Of a stretch of DNA of 64,000 nucleotides, positions 1-6,309 are shown piece after piece (within the stretch, counting starts at the first letter, position 1; every line of letters starts with the position of its first letter). The stretch comes from Bacteroidaceae bacterium (GTDB lineage: Bacteria > Bacteroidota > Bacteroidia > Bacteroidales > Bacteroidaceae). Where the stretch lies: NCBI GenBank assembly GCA_016286165.1, contig JAEESE010000014.1, positions 51,413 to 115,412 of the forward strand. Reading direction: 5' to 3'. The position numbers were made by a program, and so were the translations under genes. The notes under the pieces are model-generated. The model saw only the letters and a program-made list of their open reading frames with translations. It made no database searches and was not told where the DNA came from.

Positions 1-888
1 GTAGAACACCGCCTCGGCGCATAGGTTGTCGCTCTCCTTCATCATAGGCTGCAGCACGGCCGTCAGCGGGCGGGCTACAGTGGCCAATGGTGTGGCAGCT
101 GCCGGGGCAGTTCCCACGGAAGTGCCTCGTCCCACGCTTATCCCTACGGCACGGAAGGCAGCCATCAACTGGTCCACCAGCACGGGCTTGCCGCCGCAGA
201 GCATAGGCGACAGGGTGGGGTTGTCGTCGTCCCAGCACCAGCCCCAGCCAAACTCATCGGAATCCTTGAACGAAGCATCTACTATCAGACGGCCGTTGAT
301 GGTGCGTATGCCGGCAGCCCGCAGTTGGTTGGCCAGCGAACGGACGTCAGCCGCTGTCAGCAGAGGGTCCATCACACCTTTAATAAATATGTCGCCGGTG
401 AGCACGCTGCCCGTCTGCGACGCGGTGGTGAGGATTTGTGTGGTCAGTGCATATCCTGGTCCCAGCAGGTCGAGTGCCGTCACCGCCGTAGCCACTTTCT
501 CTGTCGAGGCGGGACGCATGCGCTGGTGGGCGTTGTGTGCATATAGCACCTCGGCTGTGGTGAGGTCTACGATATGCAGCCCAAGCTGGCTGCGCTCCAG
601 CAAGGTATCGACCGACAGGAGCAGCTCGTCGAGCGTAGCAGTGAGCCGGCTGGAGGCCACAGGCTTGGCATCGCCCTGGCGCGAGGCGTGTGAGCTGGTG
701 CGTTTGTCGTCGTCGAACATGCTGCCGTCGCGCAGCAGTTCCATCACATCGCCGCCCGAAGTGCCGGTCGTGCTCTCGATGAGCGGGCTATGGGCTGAGT
801 CGGGTGAAGTCTGTTGCCGGGCCATGCGGCTGGTGCTTCCACAGGCAGCAAGGACCACAGCCAGAGCCCCTAAAATCACTTTTTTCAT
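1..888 (-). CDS. dacB: PBP4-type D-alanyl-D-alanine carboxypeptidase/endopeptidase (peptidase S13), partial
   Basis: The minus-strand frame is open from an ATG at 886-888 to the left edge, so the C-terminal part lies outside the window (296 codons seen). The N-terminus is a lipoprotein signal with lipobox LAAC (Cys16), so the enzyme is probably an outer- or inner-membrane-anchored periplasmic lipoprotein. The serine-acyl motif SxxK is Ser128-Thr-Glu-Lys131 in RPASTEKVATAVTAL, and the second active-site motif SxN is Ser286-Asp-Asn288 (KESDNLCAEAV). Spacing between the two is large, as in class C PBPs with inserted domains (S13). The KTG motif would lie in the missing part. Known family role: trimming or cleaving peptidoglycan stem peptides and cross-links. 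It is divergent from nadB and has its own TACCTTTG -7 element at 912-919. Confidence 0.9.
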   Translation of the reverse strand, partial: MKKVILGALAVVLAACGSTSRMARQQTSPDSAHSPLIESTTGTSGGDVMELLRDGSMFDDDKRTSSHASRQGDAKPVASSRLTATLDELLLSVDTLLERSQLGLHIVDLTTAEVLYAHNAHQRMRPASTEKVATAVTALDLLGPGYALTTQILTTASQTGSVLTGDIFIKGVMDPLLTAADVRSLANQLRAAGIRTINGRLIVDASFKDSDEFGWGWCWDDDNPTLSPMLCGGKPVLVDQLMAAFRAVGISVGRGTSVGTAPAAATPLATVARPLTAVLQPMMKESDNLCAEAVFY

Positions 889-911
889 CTCTTTCTTGTT
901 TTATTTGGGTG

Positions 912-919
912 CAAAGGTA
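912..919 (-). promoter_or_regulatory. Bacteroidetes -7 element for the PBP4-like gene
   Basis: TACCTTTG on the minus strand fits the TAnnTTTG housekeeping element and lies 24 nt upstream of the ATG. Immediately upstream is a short tandem repeat with unit AAAGTTT (about 926-948), which occupies the place where a -33 TTTG would be expected; I see no clear -33 element. Confidence 0.55.
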
Positions 920-1015
920 AGGAAAAGTTTAAAGTTTAAAGTTTAAAGTGTGAAGTTTTTCTATAATTCACATAAATAATTCATCATTCTTCATTCTCCA
1001 TTCTTTATTTTTCCT

Positions 1016-1023
1016 TATCTTTG
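1016..1023 (+). promoter_or_regulatory. Bacteroidetes -7 element for nadB
   Basis: TATCTTTG fits TAnnTTTG and lies about 66 nt before the nadB ATG. It is preceded by the pyrimidine-rich repeat ATTCTTCATTC (986-996), which recurs elsewhere in the window. No convincing -33 element. Confidence 0.5.
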
Positions 1024-1089
1024 TCGCCAGAAAATCTTTAGACATCACACTTTAAACATTAAATCAGCGGGCACTACCCGTCACCCATC

Positions 1090-2679
1090 ATGATCCGTAA
1101 ATTCGATTTCCTCATCATCGGCTCAGGCGTAGCCGGCATGAGTTATGCACTCAAGGTCGCTCAGAGCGGCAAAGGAAAAGTGGCACTTATCTGCAAGACG
1201 ACTATCGACGAAGCAAACACCGACAAGGCGCAGGGCGGCGTAGCCAGCGTGACCAACCTCAAGGTGGACAACTTCGAAAAGCATATTCACGACACTATGG
1301 TGGCCGGCGACTATATCTCCGACCCTGCCGCCGTGGAGCAAGTGGTTAAGAATGCGCCCAAGGGCATTGCCGACCTGGTGAAATGGGGCGTCAATTTCGA
1401 CCGCAACGACGACGGCGAGTTCGACCTCCATCGCGAGGGCGGACACTCGGAGTTCCGTATCCTGCACCACGCCGACGACACCGGCCACGAGATACAGCAG
1501 GGCCTGATCCGAGCCGTGCGCGCCGATAAGCGCATCACAGTGCTCGAGAACCATTTCGCCGTGGAGATAATCACCCAGCACCACCTCGGTCGCGAGGTAA
1601 ACCGCCACATGACCGACATCGAATGCTATGGCGCCTACGTCCTTGATCCTGATACCCATAAGATTGACACCTTCCTCTCGCGCGTCACGCTGATGGCCAC
1701 CGGCGGCACGGGAGCCGTCTACGCTACCACCACCAACCCCAATATCGCCACCGGCGACGGCATAGCCATGGTCTATCGTGCCAAGGGTATTGTCAAAGAC
1801 ATGGAGTTTGTGCAGTTCCACCCCACAGCACTCTACAATCCGGCTGAGACGCACCCCGCCTACCTCATCACCGAAGCTATGCGCGGTTACGGCGGTATCC
1901 TGCGCCTGCCCAACGGCGAGGAATTCATGCAGAAGTATGACAAACGCCTCTCGCTGGCGCCGCGCGACATCGTGGCACGCGCCATCGACAAGGAGATGAA
2001 GATTCACGGCATTGACCACGTATGTCTTGACGTCACACACAAAGACCCCGAGGAGACTAAGCACCATTTCCCCAATATCTATGCCAAGTGCCTCAGCATA
2101 GGCATCGACATCACCAAGCAGTACATACCCGTAGTGCCTTGCGCCCACTATATGTGCGGCGGCATCAAGGTGGACTTGAACGCCTGCTCCACCATACACC
2201 GCCTCTATGCCGTGGGCGAGTGCTCGTGCACAGGCCTCCACGGCGGCAATCGCCTCGCCTCCAACTCGCTAATCGAAGCCGTAGTCTATGCCGACAAGGC
2301 TGCCGAGCACTCTATAGCACATATAGATGAATACACTTTCAACGACCAGGTGCCCGAATGGAACGACGAAGGCACTATGACCAACGAGGAGAAGGTGCTC
2401 ATAGCTCAGGATATGCGCGAAGTGGGACAGATTATGTCCAACTACGTGGGCATCGTGCGTTCCGACCTTCGCCTCCACCGCGCCTGGACACGCCTTGATA
2501 TCATCTACGAGGAAACCGAAGAGCTCTTCAAGCGCGTCAAAGCCTCCAAGGATATATGCGAATTGCGCAATATGGTCAATGTCGGCTACCTCATCACCCG
2601 TCAAGCCATAGAACGCAAGGAGAGCCGTGGGCTTCACTACACTGTGGACTATCCCAAGCATGCGTATGACCAGAAATAA
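1090..2679 (+). CDS. nadB: L-aspartate oxidase
   Basis: Converts L-aspartate to iminoaspartate with FAD, the first step of de novo NAD synthesis, in the cytoplasm. The protein starts with the FAD-binding GSGVAGMSYAL fold (residues about 10-20), has the TDKAQGGVAS segment and the HREGGHSEFRILH substrate/flavin region typical of the succinate dehydrogenase/aspartate oxidase flavoprotein family, and GGTGAVYATTTNP around residue 205. The active-site region HYMCGGIKVD and GLHGGNRLASNSL are clear. The 529-residue length is normal and the C-terminal helical domain is complete (ESRGLHYTVDYP). nadA and nadC are not adjacent. The next gene starts 6 nt after the stop, so they are probably co-transcribed. 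The alternative, a fumarate reductase flavoprotein subunit, is less likely given the length and the lack of partner subunits. Confidence 0.95.
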   Translation: MIRKFDFLIIGSGVAGMSYALKVAQSGKGKVALICKTTIDEANTDKAQGGVASVTNLKVDNFEKHIHDTMVAGDYISDPAAVEQVVKNAPKGIADLVKWGVNFDRNDDGEFDLHREGGHSEFRILHHADDTGHEIQQGLIRAVRADKRITVLENHFAVEIITQHHLGREVNRHMTDIECYGAYVLDPDTHKIDTFLSRVTLMATGGTGAVYATTTNPNIATGDGIAMVYRAKGIVKDMEFVQFHPTALYNPAETHPAYLITEAMRGYGGILRLPNGEEFMQKYDKRLSLAPRDIVARAIDKEMKIHGIDHVCLDVTHKDPEETKHHFPNIYAKCLSIGIDITKQYIPVVPCAHYMCGGIKVDLNACSTIHRLYAVGECSCTGLHGGNRLASNSLIEAVVYADKAAEHSIAHIDEYTFNDQVPEWNDEGTMTNEEKVLIAQDMREVGQIMSNYVGIVRSDLRLHRAWTRLDIIYEETEELFKRVKASKDICELRNMVNVGYLITRQAIERKESRGLHYTVDYPKHAYDQK

Positions 2680-2685
2680 CCATCC

Positions 2686-3801
2686 ATGAAGCGCTACATA
2701 TTTTTATTCTTCATTCTTCATTCATCATTATTCATTAACGTCAGTGTCGCTGACGCCCAGACTCATTGGCAGAACCCACTCGAGGCGGGAGAGAATATGG
2801 TGCACGGTCGCTGGTGGAATAGCGAATTAAAGGACAACTACCACCGCCTCACTCCCCGTGCCGAAGGTGTAGTGCGCAGCTCCGTATGGGGCCTTTCCAA
2901 GCAGTCGGCAGGTCTCTCCGTCTGCTTTCACACCAACGCTCCCACCATCCGTGTGCGCTACAAGGTCACAGGCGGTCTCGCCATGTTCCACATGCCGCAG
3001 ACGGGTGTCTCAGGTCTCGACCTCTACGCCACCGATGCCGACGGCCGTCTGCGCTGGTGCGCCAGCAAGTTCAACCTCTCGTTCAAGGATACCATAAACT
3101 ACGAGTTTCGCGACATCACCTATTTCACAGGCGAGGACCGCGGCTACGACTTCGAGCTCTTCCTTCCCCTCTACAACGAGGTGGCGTGGCTCGAAGTGGG
3201 TGTCGACGAGGGGCATGAGCTGCGTTTCATCCCCGCTCCCGCCGAGCAGCCCATCGTGGTCTATGGCACCAGCATTGCTCAGGGTGCCTGCGCCTCGCGC
3301 ACGGGCATGGCGTGGACTAATATCGTGCACCGCGAGAGCCATTACCCTGTCATCAACCTCGGTTTCTCGGGCAACGCGCTGATTGAGGAAGAGGTGTTTC
3401 GCTTCCTCGCCGAGATAGATGCCAAGCTCTTCGTCATCGACTGCCTGCCCAATATGGCCACCGAGCGCACCGAGCTCATCTACGACCGCCTCATCCGCGG
3501 CATCGGCATCCTGCGCGCTAGGAGTCAGGCGCCTATCCTCCTCGTGGAGCACAACTATGCCAATGGCAGCAGCTCGCAGCAGTCCGTGGATTGGTACACA
3601 CATTCCAATGCCGAGCAGCGCCGAGCCTACGACCGTCTTGTTGCCGACGGCGTAGCCGGTCTCTACTACCTCTCGCACGCCGAACTCGCCTTCACTCAGG
3701 AATCCATGGTCGAGGGCATACACCCCAACGACCTCGGCATGCGCCAATACGCCGACGCCTACCTTCGCAAGCTCCACGCTATCTTCATGAGTGAGCATTA
3801 A
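2686..3801 (+). CDS. exported SGNH/GDSL hydrolase with N-terminal GxDLY domain
   Basis: 371 residues with a hydrophobic signal peptide ending near SVADAQ. Residues about 30-175 form a beta-sandwich with the motif GVSGLDLYAT, diagnostic of the GxDLY domain that precedes Lipase_GDSL_3 esterases. The SGNH blocks follow: block I VVYGTSIAQGA (Ser nucleophile), block II NLGFSGNA, block III CLPNM, and block V EGIHPNDLGM with the catalytic His. Family members are carbohydrate or acyl esterases, and I infer deacylation of a glycan. The gene starts 6 nt after nadB. Oddity: the signal-peptide codons for residues about 7-16 are built from two overlapping copies of ATTCTTCATTC (2706-2723), an element otherwise intergenic here. 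That raises the possibility that the N-terminus was rebuilt from a repeat; the encoded stretch is still a good hydrophobic core. Confidence 0.85.
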   Translation: MKRYIFLFFILHSSLFINVSVADAQTHWQNPLEAGENMVHGRWWNSELKDNYHRLTPRAEGVVRSSVWGLSKQSAGLSVCFHTNAPTIRVRYKVTGGLAMFHMPQTGVSGLDLYATDADGRLRWCASKFNLSFKDTINYEFRDITYFTGEDRGYDFELFLPLYNEVAWLEVGVDEGHELRFIPAPAEQPIVVYGTSIAQGACASRTGMAWTNIVHRESHYPVINLGFSGNALIEEEVFRFLAEIDAKLFVIDCLPNMATERTELIYDRLIRGIGILRARSQAPILLVEHNYANGSSSQQSVDWYTHSNAEQRRAYDRLVADGVAGLYYLSHAELAFTQESMVEGIHPNDLGMRQYADAYLRKLHAIFMSEH

Positions 3802-3832
3802 TCACCATGCGAAAACTTTTTTTGCCGACGTG

Positions 3833-3866
3833 TGTAATAATTATAAGGTATTGAGGTCTTATATAC
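3833..3866 (+). promoter_or_regulatory. predicted ECF-sigma promoter, site 1 (sigma gene itself)
   Basis: TGTAATAA (3833-3840), 14 nt, then GGTCTTATATAC (3855-3866). The same bipartite motif with exactly 14-nt spacing recurs at 4743 and 5427. The GTC core of the downstream box resembles -10 boxes of ECF promoters. The motif ends 1 nt before the sigma ATG, so a transcript from it would be leaderless or nearly so. Confidence 0.7.
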
Positions 3867-3867
3867 G

Positions 3868-4416
3868 ATGACCGACCGAGAACTCACATACCAAGTCACG
3901 CAGCGCGGCAGCCACAAGGCCTTTGCAGAAATCGTCCATCGCTATTCGGCAATGGTCTTCTCGAAGGCGTTGGGCGTGACGCACAGCGAGGAGGGGGCAG
4001 CCGAGGTGACGCAACAGACGTTTGTCCGCGCCTACGAGAACCTCGACACCTGGCGCGGCACGGAGCTGGGACCCTGGCTCGTGGCCATAGCAGCACATAC
4101 AGCCCTCAAGCACCTCGACAAGGAACGGCGTCGGCGTACCACCTCGCTCGACGACATTCCGAAGGCATCGCTCGGCGATTCCGCCACCGAGTCCACCTAC
4201 TCTGAAGAGCACGAAGCCCGCCTGCAACAAATGGAAGCCGCCATCGCCTCGCTGCCTGAGGCCGACCAACAACTGCTGCGCCTCCACTACTACGAGCAGC
4301 AACGCACCGCCGACATCGCCCGCCAGACAGGACTCTCGCAAAGCAATGTACTCGTGAAACTGCACAGGATACGTGAACGACTCAAAAAACTCATGACTCA
4401 TGAACAAACCTACTGA
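3868..4416 (+). CDS. ECF-type RNA polymerase sigma factor
   Basis: 182 residues, normal for the sigma-70 ECF subfamily. Region 2 is at residues about 10-80 (AFAEIVHRYSAMVFSKAL, then EEGAAEVTQQTFVRAYENLDTWRG with the conserved DxxQ/Q-type core helix). A linker holds the basic stretch KERRRRT. Region 4 is at residues about 120-178 (ASLPEADQQLLRLHYYEQQRTADIARQTGLSQSNVLVKLHRIRERL). It directs RNA polymerase to its own promoter class; the candidate class is TGTAATAA-N14-GGTCTTA, found before this gene and two downstream genes. The last 17 nt overlap the following membrane-protein gene, the usual sigma/anti-sigma coupling. The ATG sits directly after the predicted -10 box; there is no room for a ribosome-binding site if transcription starts there. 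Confidence 0.93.
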   Translation: MTDRELTYQVTQRGSHKAFAEIVHRYSAMVFSKALGVTHSEEGAAEVTQQTFVRAYENLDTWRGTELGPWLVAIAAHTALKHLDKERRRRTTSLDDIPKASLGDSATESTYSEEHEARLQQMEAAIASLPEADQQLLRLHYYEQQRTADIARQTGLSQSNVLVKLHRIRERLKKLMTHEQTY

Positions 4417-4747
4417 CACCCTCAACGAAGCTTTCGCTCCCGACCCTCTCGACGACCTCATCCGCGAGACCGTAGATCGCCGCGAACTCATCGCAGACCT
4501 CGACCACATGATCATCGCCGACGTGCGGCAGCGCGTGCGCCGAGCCCGCCTGCGCCGCTGGGCGCGCATCCTGGCCTTCAGCTTCGGACTGCCGCTGGCG
4601 CTGCTCGTCTTCTTCGCGTGTGCGTACCATTATATTCATGAGCACGGCTGGACTTACATGACCATTTGGGTTATGCTGTGGCCCACGCTCGCGCTGCTCT
4701 TCTGCACCCACCGTGCCCTCGCCACTTTTTCGCCCGACGAGGTGTAA
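4400..4747 (+). CDS. small membrane protein overlapping the sigma gene, putative anti-sigma or sigma-module protein
   Basis: 115 residues. The N-terminal half is charged and cytoplasmic-like (residues 1-55, LDDLIRETVDRRELIADLDHMI...RVRRARLRRW). Two hydrophobic segments follow, at about 57-77 (ILAFSFGLPLALLVFFACAYHY) and 84-104 (WTYMTIWVMLWPTLALLFC). The start codon lies inside the sigma-factor gene (17-nt overlap), implying translational coupling. I recognise no family motif such as a zinc-binding ZAS domain, so the anti-sigma role is inferred only from position and topology. The -35-like box of the next predicted ECF promoter overlaps its stop codon. Confidence 0.75.
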   Translation: MNKPTDTLNEAFAPDPLDDLIRETVDRRELIADLDHMIIADVRQRVRRARLRRWARILAFSFGLPLALLVFFACAYHYIHEHGWTYMTIWVMLWPTLALLFCTHRALATFSPDEV

Positions 4748-4776
4748 TAAAACCCAGGCCTTGCGGTCTTAAGTAT
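4743..4776 (+). promoter_or_regulatory. predicted ECF-sigma promoter, site 2 (DUF6249-like gene)
   Basis: TGTAATAA (4743-4750), 14 nt, GGTCTTAAGTAT (4765-4776). Box sequences and spacing match sites 1 and 3. The upstream box overlaps the stop codon of the preceding gene. The downstream ATG is about 58 nt away. Confidence 0.7.
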
Positions 4777-4834
4777 GTAAGGCGCTCTTAACCAAACAAA
4801 AAATATTAACCCAATAAAACCCACTTCAACAATC

Positions 4835-5248
4835 ATGTTTCACCAAGTAGAACTCGAAGGCCTTTTCGCCATCATCCTCTCACTCTCCATTCCCATCGTT
4901 GCCATCGTGATGGTGTTCATCACCTCCATTAAGAACAAACAGAGCGAAACCCAACTGCGCCTCTCGCTCATCGAGCACGGCACAGAACCTGAGACCGCCA
5001 AACTGCTCATCGAACAGCAGGAAAAGAAGAGCAACAAGTTCGGCACCCTTCGTGGGGGCTGTGTACTCCTCGGTGCCGGACTCGGAGCAGCCTGCAACGG
5101 CTTCTTAGGTGTCAGCTCAGAAGATATGTATTTTTGGCTGACCGTCGGTGCAGGTATGGGCATCGGACTGCTCATCGCCTTCGTCATAGAGTACAAACTC
5201 ACGAAGAAAGAGCAGAGGGAACGAGGGGAACAGGCGGCAGTGGAGTAA
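4835..5248 (+). CDS. DUF6249-like small membrane protein
   Basis: 137 residues. One N-terminal membrane helix (about 9-31, GLFAIILSLSIPIVAIVMVFITS) is followed by a charged cytoplasmic segment (IKNKQSETQLRLSLIEHGTEPETAKLLIEQQEKKSN) and two more hydrophobic helices (about 73-90 and 100-121). This layout, with the LxLIEHGxxP segment, matches the DUF6249 family of Bacteroidetes, often found beside ECF sigma genes (assignment from memory). It has its own copy of the predicted ECF promoter and ends at a strong terminator, so it is a separate unit under the same sigma. Function unknown. Confidence 0.8.
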   Translation: MFHQVELEGLFAIILSLSIPIVAIVMVFITSIKNKQSETQLRLSLIEHGTEPETAKLLIEQQEKKSNKFGTLRGGCVLLGAGLGAACNGFLGVSSEDMYFWLTVGAGMGIGLLIAFVIEYKLTKKEQRERGEQAAVE

Positions 5249-5277
5249 TACCCCACGAACTCTTTCTACCTATCCAG

Positions 5278-5318
5278 AGGCTGTGTCACAAAATGAATGG
5301 CACAGCTTCTTTTTTTTG
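5278..5318 (+). terminator. rho-independent terminator after the DUF6249-like gene
   Basis: Stem AGGCTGTG (5278-5285) pairs with CACAGCTT (5301-5308), with one G-T wobble, followed by a run of about 9 T. Confidence 0.85.
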
Positions 5319-5371
5319 TACTTTCTCTGTAGTAAATCATGCTCCTTCTTCGTCTAAAGGATAAAAAAAGT

Positions 5372-5379
5372 TACGTTTG
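5372..5379 (+). promoter_or_regulatory. possible housekeeping -7 element upstream of the DUF3836-like gene
   Basis: TACGTTTG fits TAnnTTTG but lies about 125 nt before the ATG, upstream of the predicted ECF site. It could provide basal transcription. Confidence 0.35.
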
Positions 5380-5426
5380 CCTGCAACTATTTTGCATCGG
5401 CTTACGTCAAAGAAGTAGAAAACAGC

Positions 5427-5460
5427 TGTAATAAACCATTCCTGCGCAGGTCTTAATTAC
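5427..5460 (+). promoter_or_regulatory. predicted ECF-sigma promoter, site 3 (DUF3836-like gene)
   Basis: TGTAATAA (5427-5434), 14 nt, GGTCTTAATTAC (5449-5460), 44 nt before the ATG. Third copy of the motif found at 3833 and 4743. Confidence 0.7.
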
Positions 5461-5504
5461 AAGCTAAACCCTAACATCAACACACTTAAACAACGATTAC
5501 AACT

Positions 5505-5921
5505 ATGAAACTCTCCACTATCATCGCAGCAGCCGTACTGATGTGTACGAGCCTCACCGCCAATGCCCAGAACAACAAACCTGCGCTCCAGCACCGCTAT
5601 GAGCACGATGCCCAGGGACGCGTGACAGCACGCACCGCCTACGCTTGGAACGGCGACGAATGGCAGCCCGCCCTTCGCTGGACCTACACCTTCAATGTGG
5701 CTGGTTACACCGTAGAGCTTGCACGCTACGACCGTCGGCACCACCGCTTCAGCGAGCCAACGGCCAAGACCGTTTACATCTTCGCCCCGGATTCCTCGGT
5801 GGCTTACGTCACCTCCTTCGCACGCAACGATAACACGGCCCACTACGAGCTCACCGACTCGTTCACGGCAGTCTACCCCTATAGGACCATAGCTCCCGAT
5901 CTGCTCGCTGCCAACCAATAG
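5505..5921 (+). CDS. exported DUF3836-like protein
   Basis: 138 residues with a clear Sec signal peptide (MKLSTIIAAAVLMCTSLTANAQ). The mature part (about 115 residues) has repeated aromatic strands (QHRYEHDAQGRVTARTAYAWNGDEWQPALRWTYTFN, VELARYDRRHHRFSEP), resembling the DUF3836 family of small exported Bacteroides/Prevotella proteins and YD/RHS-like strand patterns. Function unknown; probably periplasmic. A predicted ECF promoter 44 nt upstream makes it a candidate output gene of the sigma factor encoded 1.6 kb away, consistent with an envelope-stress role (inference). A terminator follows at 5989. Confidence 0.8.
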   Translation: MKLSTIIAAAVLMCTSLTANAQNNKPALQHRYEHDAQGRVTARTAYAWNGDEWQPALRWTYTFNVAGYTVELARYDRRHHRFSEPTAKTVYIFAPDSSVAYVTSFARNDNTAHYELTDSFTAVYPYRTIAPDLLAANQ

Positions 5922-5988
5922 ACATCACCATACTTACTCTGCAAAATACTTGTTAACTTGCTTCATCTTGCAACCGATGAAACAACGC

Positions 5989-6021
5989 AGGCGGCCATCC
6001 GTGAGGACAGCCGCCTTTTTC
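5989..6021 (+). terminator. rho-independent terminator after the DUF3836-like gene
   Basis: AGGCGGC (5989-5995) pairs with GCCGCCT (6010-6016) and is followed by TTTTT. Confidence 0.85.
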
Positions 6022-6309
6022 GTCTCTGTGATTATTGAGGGCGAAGAGCTCTGGAGATGAGGAGAGGACGCGAAGGCATGGCTATTGACGCTTTCACGTG
6101 AGGACGCAGGGCATGTTAGATTAAATCATATTTGTATGATTTGAAAAGATTTGTGGGATTTCTGCCACGGAGTGGCACTCCCTTGACTTGGCCGCTACGC
6201 GGTGATTGTAGTCGCCTGCGGCGAGAAATCATTCAAATCAGTCCAAATCTATCAAATCCTTACAAACATAAATATCCGTCCTTTTCCGTGTCTTTCCGTG
6301 TTTTTTCCG
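6022..6309. repeat. intergenic stretch with composite inverted-repeat element
   Basis: No gene is seen here. At 6123-6142 there is a palindrome AAATCATA / TATGATTT with a 4-nt loop. Next come three mini-hairpins with 3-nt loops: TGCCAC-GGA-GTGGCA (6163-6177), CCGC-TAC-GCGG (6192-6202) and CGCC-TGC-GGCG (6213-6223). The left flank (6136-6161) contains GATTTG-type repeats and the right flank (about 6226-6262) contains CAAATC repeated about every 10 bp, so the flanks are inverted with respect to each other. From about 6280 to 6355 the sequence repeats TTTCCGTG-like units, and these run into the 3' end of the next (minus-strand) gene. Confidence 0.6.

Noticed and set aside
26..946. Long plus-strand open frame at the left edge
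   Set aside because: It mirrors the PBP4-like gene on the minus strand, which has a lipoprotein signal, SxxK and SxN motifs; the plus-strand translation has no recognisable features.
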